From: Corbicula japonica
Lineage: Eukaryota; Mollusca; Bivalvia; Venerida; Cyrenidae
Direction: 5' to 3'
DNA length: 64,000 bases
NCBI GenBank assembly: GCA_038501625.1
Contig: JAZAYU010000010.1
Span: 4,796,912-4,860,911, forward strand
The notes beneath the pieces are model-generated. The model searched no databases and was not told the origin of the DNA. It saw only the letters and a list, made by a program, of their open reading frames with translations. A program made the translations under genes and the position numbers. Positions 45,191 through 55,174 of this stretch are shown piece by piece (position 1 is the first letter of the stretch; every line of letters starts with the position of its first letter).

Positions 45191-46012
45191 TTAGACTATG
45201 CCACTGGTCTCTAAGACGCATGCATTTGGATAGTGTATAGGCTGGTGTTCGATTGCTTGATATATAGAGAAGACGTTTACCAGAAAAGACATTAATGTAG
45301 ATAATCATGTTTCTTTAATACTTAATTTATAATTTTATTCAGGACGTGAAGAAATAATGAATAATGCACTTGTTTAAGTATCGTCAAACTGGATGAATAT
45401 GTACTAACATGAATTCCTCCTAGGTCATAGCGGTAGCATAGAAATTTCCACAGTCGATGCGTATTTGTACACAGACAAGCGACGCTTATTTACATAGTCA
45501 ATATTAATTACCAACGTTCATATGTGTGTAGTTCTAGTTACATGTAGGTCCGCAAATCAGATCAAATCAGGTCAGTGACCTTTAGGACACGGTAAGAAAT
45601 TTATTCGTATGTTGATGCATTTATTAATTTCACTTGAACAAGTAAGCTAATACCCTGTGTGTTTTTGAATAGGAATGCACATCTTCGCACCAACATATTG
45701 TTGACTAGAACTAAGATGATATTGGGAATTTTAGCCCTTTTGGAATTAGAAATACTTTGGTTTAACCTACATGTATATGAAGTTCCATATTAAAGCCATT
45801 TGAATGGAACATAACTCTTACACTAACGAAATAGGAGTTACCATTCTTATTGTCACTGATGGCTTTGTTCATGCAGATAATGTATTGAAAAAATAAGATA
45901 ATAGAGCAAAAACTTTCAAACTTATAGGCAAATTAAAGTCTTTTAAAAGGGACATAACTAAAAATATTGAAACAGGAGTTATCGATCTTGTTGTCAGAGA
46001 TGGCTTTATTAG
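45191..46012. other. Intergenic, no gene recognised
   Basis: No exon or second copy of any segment recognised in this window. Confidence 0.4.
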
Positions 46013-46285
46013 TTTTTTGTTAATACTGAAAACATTTATAAAAAGTGACTTACAACCGTGTTGCGCTCAACCCACCCACGATATATGCGCTGAGTAGTTT
46101 CCCTGATTTTCTCATTTCCCCTAACCAAGATGAATAACGATGGCTAAAACAACCAAATAATCAAATAGGCATAATACACATTTTAAACAGGTTTACAAAT
46201 AGTTAAAATGGAATGGTTTGACACAAACAGCTCGCTTTTAGGCCGTGTACTCCTTTTGCTGCATTAGCAGCAATTTTTTATTTGT
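46013..46285 (-). repeat. Inverted segment of the long repeat block
   Basis: Reverse complement of 6430-6690 with high identity, whereas the rest of copy B is in direct orientation to copy A. It contains the inverted-repeat end GTGGGTTGAGCGCAAC. Confidence 0.8.
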
Positions 46286-46318
46286 TGCTTACTGCGGTGA
46301 CAATAACTGACAACAAGT

Positions 46319-46460
46319 TTTAGCTTTCCAAAAAGCTAGTCCGTCATTAGCATGGCATTTTAACAAAAAGACGGCTCTGAAGTTAAAACTTCTTTAGAAA
46401 AATTTAGAATGTTGGTATTTATTTAGAATTTCCGCCGTGTAATATATTGTTATATATATG
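46319..46460 (+). repeat. 'AGCTAGTCGGTCATTAGCA' element, partial
   Basis: Left end and about 120 bases of the element family at 11068-11662 ('ttttagctttccaaaaagct', 'agtccgtcattagcat', 'gaatgttggtatttatttag'). Confidence 0.6.
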
Positions 46461-46539
46461 CTCGCTTTCGTCACAATTTTTGTTTCGATTTTAATGATGT
46501 TAAATTCATTGTATGACAGTGCTTATTATTATGTCACCT

Positions 46540-46645
46540 GCAATAGCAGATAGACAAGTATGGATCCTATTGTCCGGCGGCGGCGTCGTCGGCGGCTGCG
46601 TTGGCGGCTGATTTATCCTGTATCCCCTCAACTGAAATGTGAAAC
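46540..46645. repeat. GC-rich CGG-repeat segment
   Basis: 'tgtccggcggcggcgtcgt' and following CGG-type triplets, a GC-rich word set commonly found in molluscan dispersed repeats. Confidence 0.4.
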
Positions 46646-46649
46646 TTAA

Positions 46650-49600
46650 TATTGCCCATTAGTTTGTTATTCTCATATTTGCATGTTTATTCTTTTCTGA
46701 TTATAATATACATATAAACTTATAAGAAGAAATGTTTTAAAAAATTTCCAAAAGAGATATTTATAAATATATGACTAACAACCGTTTTCCACTTAAAATT
46801 TGACATAAATGAGAACAATGATTTTTTTATTGCAAAAGAGATCGTTGAATACAACTATATATTAAAAACATTTGGTTTTAAGCCATTCATAGTTCATGGT
46901 AACTGGTAAAGGGATTTCTGTTAATCAAACCCCAGTAATGACAATTTGAATTCATGCTTATATTTTATATTATAAATTATGTACATATAAAGACTGAGTT
47001 ACATCTCTATTCCACTTACAATTCATCCCAGTTAAGTCAATGCCTTTTTGTGCAACATGGTTTTAATTTGAGTTTCAACCGTATTGCACACAAAATTTAT
47101 TCAATATGAGATTTAGCCTTAGGATTTATTTGCAATATTTAGTGTTTTATTTTTAAACATTTTTCTTTAATCATATTATGTACAATGTATTAATATAAAA
47201 TGAGCCATATTATGCAAAAAAGTCATTTTTCAAAAAAAGTGGAATTGCAACCCTATTGCGCTCAACCCACGATTATTCAGGGTCGATCTATGATTTTACT
47301 TTTTGGGCTACGTTTGCTTTAATCGTAAAATCATTCTAAAGAGACATCACGTACGCGCGATCAAGAGCGATTTTAACACTGGGACCGCGGAGGAGATGAT
47401 TTTGGCTGCATAACAGTGGCATGTCGATATAAAAAGTTACTTATTTATAATACAATTATATGTAATCATTTGATTAATAAAACGTTAAAATCATTAGTAT
47501 ACTGAAATACTGCTAGCAATAATAGGATCCCAGTTCATAAATTTGACATCGATTCTCTCTATAATATATAAACCTAATAATAATTTTACATAAAGGCCAG
47601 ACTTAAAATATTCTTTGTTTCCCCATCCCGACCCAAGCAGATTTAGTTTGGGTAGGTAGGTATGTCAAAATATTTTTTATTTAAAATTTTTCAGAATAAT
47701 GATCTAAATTTAGATATTCTAGGATTAACTCCAAGGGGAATACCAACACTGTCAAATTTAAATATATAGGTACCAAATTTACATGTACTAAAGATAAATG
47801 CCTGGAAGTGACATACTTATAACAAACATGCTCTCTCTTATTTTTCGCTGCGTCGGGAGGCCGAGTGTGGTGATCCAGATATGCATATACTACTTTTTGA
47901 TGGGAAATGACCAAATCGTCCTTCCCTATCACCAACAAGCATCATTATCTACAAATATTCCTGGATACCAAAGAACGACTGGTGTCTCCATCTTTAACAG
48001 AAACCTAAACAAAAATGTCTTTAGGTTTTACGAGAAAGGCCAAAAAAATGTCGGTTGTTCAGTCCGATGAGCAATGGAATTCTGCCGGACCGTAAGCAAA
48101 TCTGCCGGACTGAAAAAAGAAGATGATTTTTAGGTACATTTGTTTGAAACATAATGTGAAACTTGTATTAAATTTTGTTTCAGTTTTAACAAACTTTCAC
48201 AAATTAATCGTTAAAATAAAACTCTCTTTTTCGTAAATTGTTTTTGGCGTCTTATTTGACATACTTATAACAGACATGCTCTCTCTTCCTCTCTTCTTTT
48301 TCGCAGTTTGGGGAGGATCTGTTTTGTGGGTGCGGCGATTCCTGATTACTCATATTTCACATTTTTAAATACCAGTTTTTGCTAAGACCTACATGTAGTT
48401 CATTTTTAAACAGAATGTCAAACAATGAAATGGTTGAGATGTTAATGAAATCCTATATTAATCAAGCTACTTCCGGTTTATCAAACATAATTTACTTCGA
48501 CTGCCGATTGCCTGTCTTTTCAAACGTATTCGCACTTTTATCCCGTGAAACTTAGTTAGACTTCCATTTTATTGTTTTCGTGAGATGAAAATCAACACAG
48601 GCAACAAAGCCATTTTAAATTTCGATAAAGCCGAAACTGAATGGCCTAAATGCCGGCATTTGCTCTGTGATTCGTAAAATGTCCCCAGTTTGAGCACATA
48701 ATATCCTCTGCCGACGCTAGACAGCCCAAACACCATTTTTCATTACATTAACGAATTAGCGATTTGGCAATATCAGGCAACCGATCGCAAATCATTTAAC
48801 TGACTGAAGTGAAGTAACCGGTTCGGATTTCACCTCCTGGTTTTTGGTACAAAATAAAAAAAATATCATTAAGGTTTCGGCGATAAAATTTTTCGGGTCG
48901 CGGCGATTTTGTCGGGTTTGTCGTGGATGGGGAAACAAATAATATTTTATTTTTGGCCAAACAAAAGATGCATCAGTAATAATGTTTCATCCATACGTAT
49001 TGAATGTTTTTAGGGGCGGATCAAGAGTCGTTGTTTGTTTGTTTGTTCTTGTTGTTGTTGTTGTTGTTTTGTTGTTTTTTGTTGTTTTTTTTTTGTTTTT
49101 TTTTTTTTTGGGGGGGGGGGGTCGGGTGTGTGATCGAACCCCGTTTGATGCAGAATTATTTAAATTTCATGGAGATGTTGCTAGTTTTGGAAATTATCAT
49201 GTAATTATCATAAGACTTCCCCTAACGAACCCCTTTCTGAAAATTTAGCCTCCGACCCTGTTCTTTGAATACGACATTGTTTTCCATATTCTGTGTAGCG
49301 CTACTTATTCCATACATTTAACTGGTATTACCTCCTTACTCAACCATGGCTTTAATACACTGAGGAAATCCCGCAACATATCGCCATTTCCTGGATGTTA
49401 TGTAATATGTATTCGGCAAGCCGACAACGATTTTCATGCAAAAAACGAAGATCTGATGGTAGGAGTATATTGTTAATGGCATCGCATAGGCGCCCAAGAA
49501 CCCTTATGTTTGAGCCGTGGCCGCTGGGATTAGCGGTCTCTGCTATTGCGGTCACAGCTCCTATGCGCCTACATGACCTACCTTCTTATTCTTGAAATTG

Positions 49601-50815
49601 CTAAAGCAGTGTAGCGGTGATCTATCCATGTTAATTCATTTCGGCTGATAACAACAGCAATCTACATCATGCTTTACCTCTTTTGTCTGTACCCTTCCCT
49701 TCTAAGACATAGGCCTTTCTGTCATCAAGTTAACAGATGTTTGGTAGTTTAGGCCTATGCCTGTCTTGTACAGTTTGGACACCAATAGCGTAGGTTTGAA
49801 TGTAAAGGGGAATATAATCAGCAAGATGTGAAGTAACATAACTTTGAAATGCTGCGCGATTTTAAAGAAATTTGATGAGGAGAAGGTGCTCGTAAATGCC
49901 ATTTACTTAAGAAGATAATCAGTTTTCTGATGCGGTGCCTGTTTACATAAAATTTGCCCTTGTTCACATTAGCAAAACGAAACCACAATACCAAATTTCA
50001 ACAGAAATCGACACAATGCTTGATGGATCATTTGTATTTAATTTACATGTAAATACAAATTTAGGCCAATGACTGTTAGTAAGTACAATGATTTGTGCAT
50101 TTAATGATTGGTGCTTCATTTGCATTTAATTTAGTTGCAAATTTAAGCCCATACCTGTTAGTTATCACGATGCTTTGTTACAATTCGAATATTGAAAAGT
50201 AAACTTAATATTAATTACTATTATTGCGAAAGTAAAATACTTATTTAATACGAGAAATGTATTAAACCGATTAACAGTCACTAATATTGATTATCCGACA
50301 GATGTTGAAACTGGTACAGAAAGCTATAAATAGATTGGCCAAACCATGATCTACAGCTTTAGAGAACCATCGTCTGGATCCACTTTTATTCGAATGTGAT
50401 AACCATTAATGGTTACAGATCACATATTAATGTTGATCCGGCATGTAAACACTTTTACAGAAAGCCAGAATTGATTGAGAACAATGGAAATTGAAATGTA
50501 AAAAAGAAAATGATGTTGGAAAATAAATGATTTGAGTAGTAATTAAATTAGAAGCACGCACTTTGACAGATTGTAGACAAAAGTTCCGCGACTTGGGCTA
50601 AAATGCCGAAAAGTTTACCGTTTATGCTATGATAAGAGTCAGATTTTAAAATGTTTAAAGTTGGTTCTAAATATAAGATTTCAAAGGCTTGACCCAATAG
50701 CAAATTCGAAATATGATGAATTGCTAAAGTGGGAGTCTATAGGATTTGATTTAGTGGTCTATAGCCTAAACAGTCACGTGCTCCTCCATGTTACATCTCA
50801 ATTCGTTATTGTCGG
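46650..50815. repeat. Long repeat block, copy B
   Basis: Collinear with copy A (6660-9475) and nearly identical, interrupted by the element at 47595-48958. It keeps a T/G homopolymer stretch (49040-49120) and reproduces the same short open frames as copy A at 49702-49902 and 50661-50810, which supports duplication, not coding. Confidence 0.88.
47595..48958. mobile_element. 1.36-kb non-autonomous element with ~38-bp terminal inverted repeats, inserted in copy B
   Basis: Left end GGCCAGACTTAAAATATTCT then TTGTTTCCCCATCC; right end is its inverse, GGATGGGGAAACAAATAATA then TTTTATTTTTGGCC. Copy A shows the uninterrupted site at about 7625-7637. The interior has no transposase but contains two short Penelope-family 3' ends (about 47820-47900 and 48265-48365). 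The left flank ends AAA and the right begins AAA; copy A has an extra TGTGA between them. Confidence 0.75.
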
Positions 50816-50890
50816 TCATCCTGATCGACCAAACTTGAACTTTGAAGGGTTACACCGGTCAACAGCGGCACCGGACGTTGTCACTTTAGA
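50805..50890 (+). repeat. 'GGTCATCCTGATGACC' repeat, shortened copy at the end of block B
   Basis: 'tgtcggtcatcctgatcgac' has lost ~20 bases relative to 10222 and continues 'ccaaacttgaac', 'acaccggtcaacagcgg'. Confidence 0.6.
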
Positions 50891-51299
50891 CAAAACCGCC
50901 CGTCTAAAGCATGCGAATGCTATTTCGTTCCCCCTACTTGCAAGAAAAGTCTTTTAAATGCTGATGAAACATTGTTTGAACATTGTAGTTACGGCAAATC
51001 AGAAATTGAGCTGATCTATAACGACATGTTAAATTATGTAAACATAATTATGTATGTTGTATTTTCTACAGCGTATAGAAATAATGTTATGCGTCTTTAT
51101 GTAGAAAGTCACGTGATCCAAATCTTTAAAGCAAAAATTTTAGTTGCACATAAGTTGAACCGATCCTTTATTTGAATCAAACAACTGTTCAGGATGATGC
51201 CATATATAAAAAAGATTCGTTAAGTTATCTTGATTTTGTTCGCCAAAAGCAAGAAACCGTTTATGTTTTTCTTAGAGTCTCACGAATTTCCGACTTTGG

Positions 51300-51660
51300 C
51301 GGGAAATACTGTCTGTAAACAAAAGTTTTAAAAAAAGCTAGTCGGTCATTAGCATAACCTTTAACCAAAAAAAACATGGCACTGAAGTTAAAACTTAAGT
51401 CGCTTTGAAAAAAAAGCGCTTAAATTTTATTTGATGTCATACAAAATAGGTTTACTTATATATATTTCCGTTTTTTTTGAAGTAATGCATTTAAGCTGGT
51501 GATAAATCTTACCATTTTGCAACAGCAGCCCGCTGAGAGGGACTCGAACGGATTATAATTACTATTCTAATCGTCAACAATTTCGTTTGAATGTTGGTAT
51601 TGCTATTTATTTAGAACTTCAACATGTAATATATTACAGGTTCTTGCACATTTTCTTGTT
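51300..51660 (+). repeat. 'AGCTAGTCGGTCATTAGCA' element, partial
   Basis: Matches the reverse complement of 11490-11660 (including 'tgatgtcatacaaaa' and 'gcatttaagc.ggtgataaa') and then 46400-46460. Confidence 0.6.
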
Positions 51661-52199
51661 GGTTTTTTGTTGTTTGTTTTAATGATGTCAATATTGGTGT
51701 ATGCCATGTTATATGAAATAATGCGGGTCTCAAAAAACTCCTGTCACTGCGTTTACTTTGAAAATTGATGAAAACTTCTACCCATGCGTTCACATTAAAA
51801 AAAATTCTAACTTGTGGTATAAATCACCAAGCAAATGGTCGTGAAATAGTGGAGGCTTATAGCATATGACAAGAGGTTTTAGTATTTGTATTTAAATTAA
51901 TTTATGAAATTCTCGTTATGCCACTGTTCTGATTTTTTTCACAATTATTTCTTTACTTTAAAGGATGGTTTTGCATTGCTTGCAGTATATTCTAGTAGAT
52001 CGCCCTTACATAGTAATGATGGTGCATGTGTTGTCTACCTTACTGCACCGAAACCAGATCCTTTATATTGCATGTGTATGTGGTAGTAGACATCGGGATC
52101 ATGGGTATCCCCGGAAATCTTTTAAAAGTTAAACTCAATTTGGATTGCATCTGCGCCGAGTCCAATCGTTCACTATTATTTTGACGAATTGGCACTAAA
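51661..52199. other. Intergenic, no gene recognised
   Basis: No supported exon or repeat family. Confidence 0.35.
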
Positions 52200-52470
52200 C
52201 ATTGAAGACCAAAATATACTTATTTCAGGTATGAGTTGCTTTGGTATATTGTTCACGAATTTTGAGTTCTCATGCAAACGGTTTTTCTTTTGTTTTAGTA
52301 TGTGCTTGGTAATTAGAACATGAATTAGACTAAATTGAGCTTGCAAACATTAGTACATCCTTAGCTAAATACATTTCTTCACTAAAATTTAGGAGACAAT
52401 AAGTATTCCCCCAAAATTTTTCCAGTTTTCGCCTTTTGCAATGTTTGCGACCCCTTAAAATAGATGAACA
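52200..52470 (+). repeat. Dispersed repeat R6, copy 1
   Basis: Matches 61215-61480 over ~260 bases with small indels: 'atatacttatttcaggtatg', 'gttttagtatgtgcttgg', 'gagcttgcaaa', 'cagttttcgcc.tttgcaatg'. Confidence 0.7.
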
Positions 52471-52560
52471 GGTAACTTTGAAAACCACCGAACACGATAA
52501 ATATGAAATTATTGCAGGCTCGGTTTTGACTGAGACTGTTAAAGACTTTTAAGCAAAAAC
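52471..52560 (+). repeat. GCAGGCT-family repeat
   Basis: 'tttgaaaaccaccgaacacg', 'attattgcaggctcgg', ending early in 'ctgagactgtt'. Confidence 0.55.
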
Positions 52561-53780
52561 AGTGCTCCAGCTTGGATTTCAAAAAGACAGGGAAATAGAT
52601 AGATCTCAAAAACCAGGGCAGTCTTTGCGCAACAAGCTCAAAATTAGGCACTGTTATGCAAATCTTTGAGAAAGAGCATTGTATATAAATGTCCCTCTGA
52701 ATGAGTAATTGCAAATAAAAGATAAAATTTAATGCAATGAAGACATGAAAAGTCATCCAACCAACCAGTTTGAAACGCTCGCAGCTCGGGTTTTAACATT
52801 TAAATTCTGAGGTTGATTAGCTGATCACAACTATTTAATGGATTGAAATGATTTTCAACATATTTGACTTACGAAGTACTTGTTAATATATGACACCAAA
52901 AACTGAGGTAACATGTCGCCTTTTATCATATTAATTGATATAAGACAAAAACAAAAATCAAACTCATTATTGATACTACCTGGCACTCTGAACGTGTAAT
53001 CATAAAGTGCAATTAACCTCCTGTGGCTATCCTATTCGTTAATCTCTGACGTTCGTAGCTAATTATACGTATCAATTACTGTCTTTTAGCGTACCGCCGC
53101 CCCATTGACTACTAAAAAAAATTGTCCATGCTGATCTCCTATGTTAAATAATTGTCATCTCAAGTTCGCTAAACCTCCGGTTATTTCTGAGAACATTCAC
53201 CAAATTGCACTGGATATCGCAAACAAATCGCAAAATCCCTGACCTCCCTAAGTTTAGTTTAAACATTGGTCATCTCACATTCGCTAAACTTCTGTTAATT
53301 TCTAAGAACATTCACAACATTTGCACTGAAAATCACAAAAAAGCAAGATCTCTCTTTAAAAGTCAATATTTTTACAATTAAGCAAAGTTCTGAGCATTTG
53401 CTTCGTACTAAATGCTTATTTAAAAGTTTAGTTCTTCTCGAGTTTCTGTAATAGTTTCCGAGAAAATCGTTCTAACACAAACAAAAAATATGAGCAGCAT
53501 AAAGCTTAAGTGAATCTAATAAATGCATCAACATCCTAATTTATTGTTTACTTCTTCTAACGCTCATCAACTTCAAGCTTAGCCAGATCTGCAGACTCAA
53601 CTAAACCTACACTTTATGAATGTTGGTAACGAATACTGCTCACTGTACAAATAAGCATCGACTGTGGAAAGTTCTATGGTACCTCTGTGAGCATTCGTGT
53701 TAATATAACATATTTAATTCCAACTAGCTGGTGCTTAAACAACGTCATTATTTCTACATAAAATACATTTAATAAAATAC
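52561..53780. repeat. Intergenic with an imperfect ~120-bp tandem duplication
   Basis: 53148-53350 holds two units, each with 'catctca', 'ttcgctaaac', 'gagaacattcac/taagaacattcac' and a 'tttgcactg' segment. The rest shows no gene. A 124-codon minus-strand frame at 52382-52756 is not supported, since it overlaps two repeats. Confidence 0.5.
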
Positions 53781-53992
53781 TGTAGAATCATTAAATTTCG
53801 AGGGGACGAATTTTCGCGCAAAAACAAGTAAATAACAACTTCGCGGCGATATGAATTAGCGCAACTGTGTTTCCTATAAGAAACACTGTTAAAGAGTTTA
53901 ATTTCGCTTGGGTTGAATTTCGCGATCTTGTCATAGAGCAAAATACGCGAAAATTAAACCCGCGCGAAATAAAATGATTTAACAGTAATAAA
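53780..53992. mobile_element. MITE-like element with TACTGTAGAATCATT ends
   Basis: Left 'tactgtagaatcattaaatt' and right 'aaataaaatgatttaacagta' are inverted repeats; the interior is rich in 'ttcgcg/cgcgaa' words. About 210 bp. Confidence 0.65.
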
Positions 53993-54204
53993 TTATGTCT
54001 AATAGAAACATTTTTACATTAATGTCTTTTGCCGGTACACATCTTGTTCATGTTTCAAAAAATCAAATATCAACCGTTCAACTTTTGTTTGCATGCTTTA
54101 CAGTAACAGCAATGGACAACTAAATTCACAAAAAACTGGACATAGCCTTGACTTCCATTGGTCAAACAGTAAATGCAAGCACGAATACATACTTATTCTG
54201 TTAA

Positions 54205-54290
54205 TTTATCTGCTAATGACCGACTAGCTTTTTGGAAAGCTAAAACTTGTATCAATATACACGGCCTTGAGAGGCCGTGTAATAAGCAAC
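54205..54290 (-). repeat. Isolated inverted element end plus CACGGCC hairpin
   Basis: 'tgctaatgaccgactagctt' is the inverse of the end at 11085 and 46335, followed at once by the hairpin string also found at 9475-9506. Confidence 0.6.
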
Positions 54291-54839
54291 AGCTAATCAC
54301 TTTATCGCTCTATAAATAAGACTACTTGTAAAGCAGACAACCATTACCCCTATACCCAAATGAACTCTAGCACAATAAAGAACGCATCCTTTACTTAAAA
54401 CTGTCTGTTGATAATGAAATTTTAACATTTAAATAAATGAAAGGAGAGAGAATATTTGGTATAAATAATTTTCATTTTTTAATTACATATGATGCCCCGC
54501 CTGAAACAAAAGCTATAACCTTGTTTAAGTTGCAAATACAAATAAATTAGGCTACTGTAGCGGTGTTTTACCAAAAATCAATATATAACGTCAGTTTCGT
54601 AATTTTTATTGCCGGGATGACAGCAATAGATCTTTGCCGAGTGTAATCATGATTTGGATTGAAGATCTGTTTTTTTATCTGTCTTTTATGTGTGAAAGGG
54701 ATGATGTACGGACAAAGCGATGATAGTTTTAAATGGATGAGCCATTTTGAATGACATTTTATCGAAATTGAAAATCGCTGTTGTTTCGGGTGTTAAATTT
54801 CATCACAATGTACGTAGTATCCTGAGCCAGGAAGTTAGC

Positions 54840-54985
54840 AGTACTGCAGTGACAAAGAATAATATCAGTACTACTGCTGGCAGTAACATCACTAATAGCA
54901 ATAATACTGCTGACAGGAACAGCAGTAATACAGCATTTAACAGCATTTATAGCAGTAACAGCAGGAACACTGTGGCAGTAACATC
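54840..54985. repeat. GCAGTAA/CAGTA low-complexity tract
   Basis: Irregular repetition of CAGTAA, CAGCA and CAGGAAC words. It makes an 88-codon Ser/Asn/Thr-rich open frame (54747-55013) that I do not regard as a gene. Confidence 0.65.
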
Positions 54986-55108
54986 AGTGTTTGTTTATTG
55001 CGTATGTGTATAATTCAACAGCTGTGTTCAATAGAGACCATTATGTGCTAATATCTTTTCTTAAAACAAAATCACACAATTAATGTATTCCTTTATTTTT
55101 CATTTTAG

Positions 55109-55174
55109 ACGTCGAAAAGCGCTCTGTCAACAATCCTTGCGAAATGGATGGAACATGTACTAAGCAGACTTGGG
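55109..55174 (+). CDS. EGF-like exon, first half only
   Basis: Acceptor TTCATTTTAG, donor GTAATT. Encodes [16 protein letters not shown] after a DVEKRS start in which the usual ECS has become KRS. Confidence 0.45.

Noticed and set aside
48982..49248. 88-codon frame rich in Val, Leu, Phe, Gly (also at 7704-7901)
   Set aside because: Translation of a T/G homopolymer microsatellite in the long block.
52382..52756. 124-codon minus-strand open frame
   Set aside because: Overlaps two dispersed repeats (R6 and the GCAGGCT family) whose other copies are not open.
54747..55013. 88-codon Ser/Asn/Thr-rich frame upstream of the EGF exons
   Set aside because: Begins at a non-ATG codon and is made by CAGTAA-type low-complexity DNA; no signal peptide to serve as first exon.
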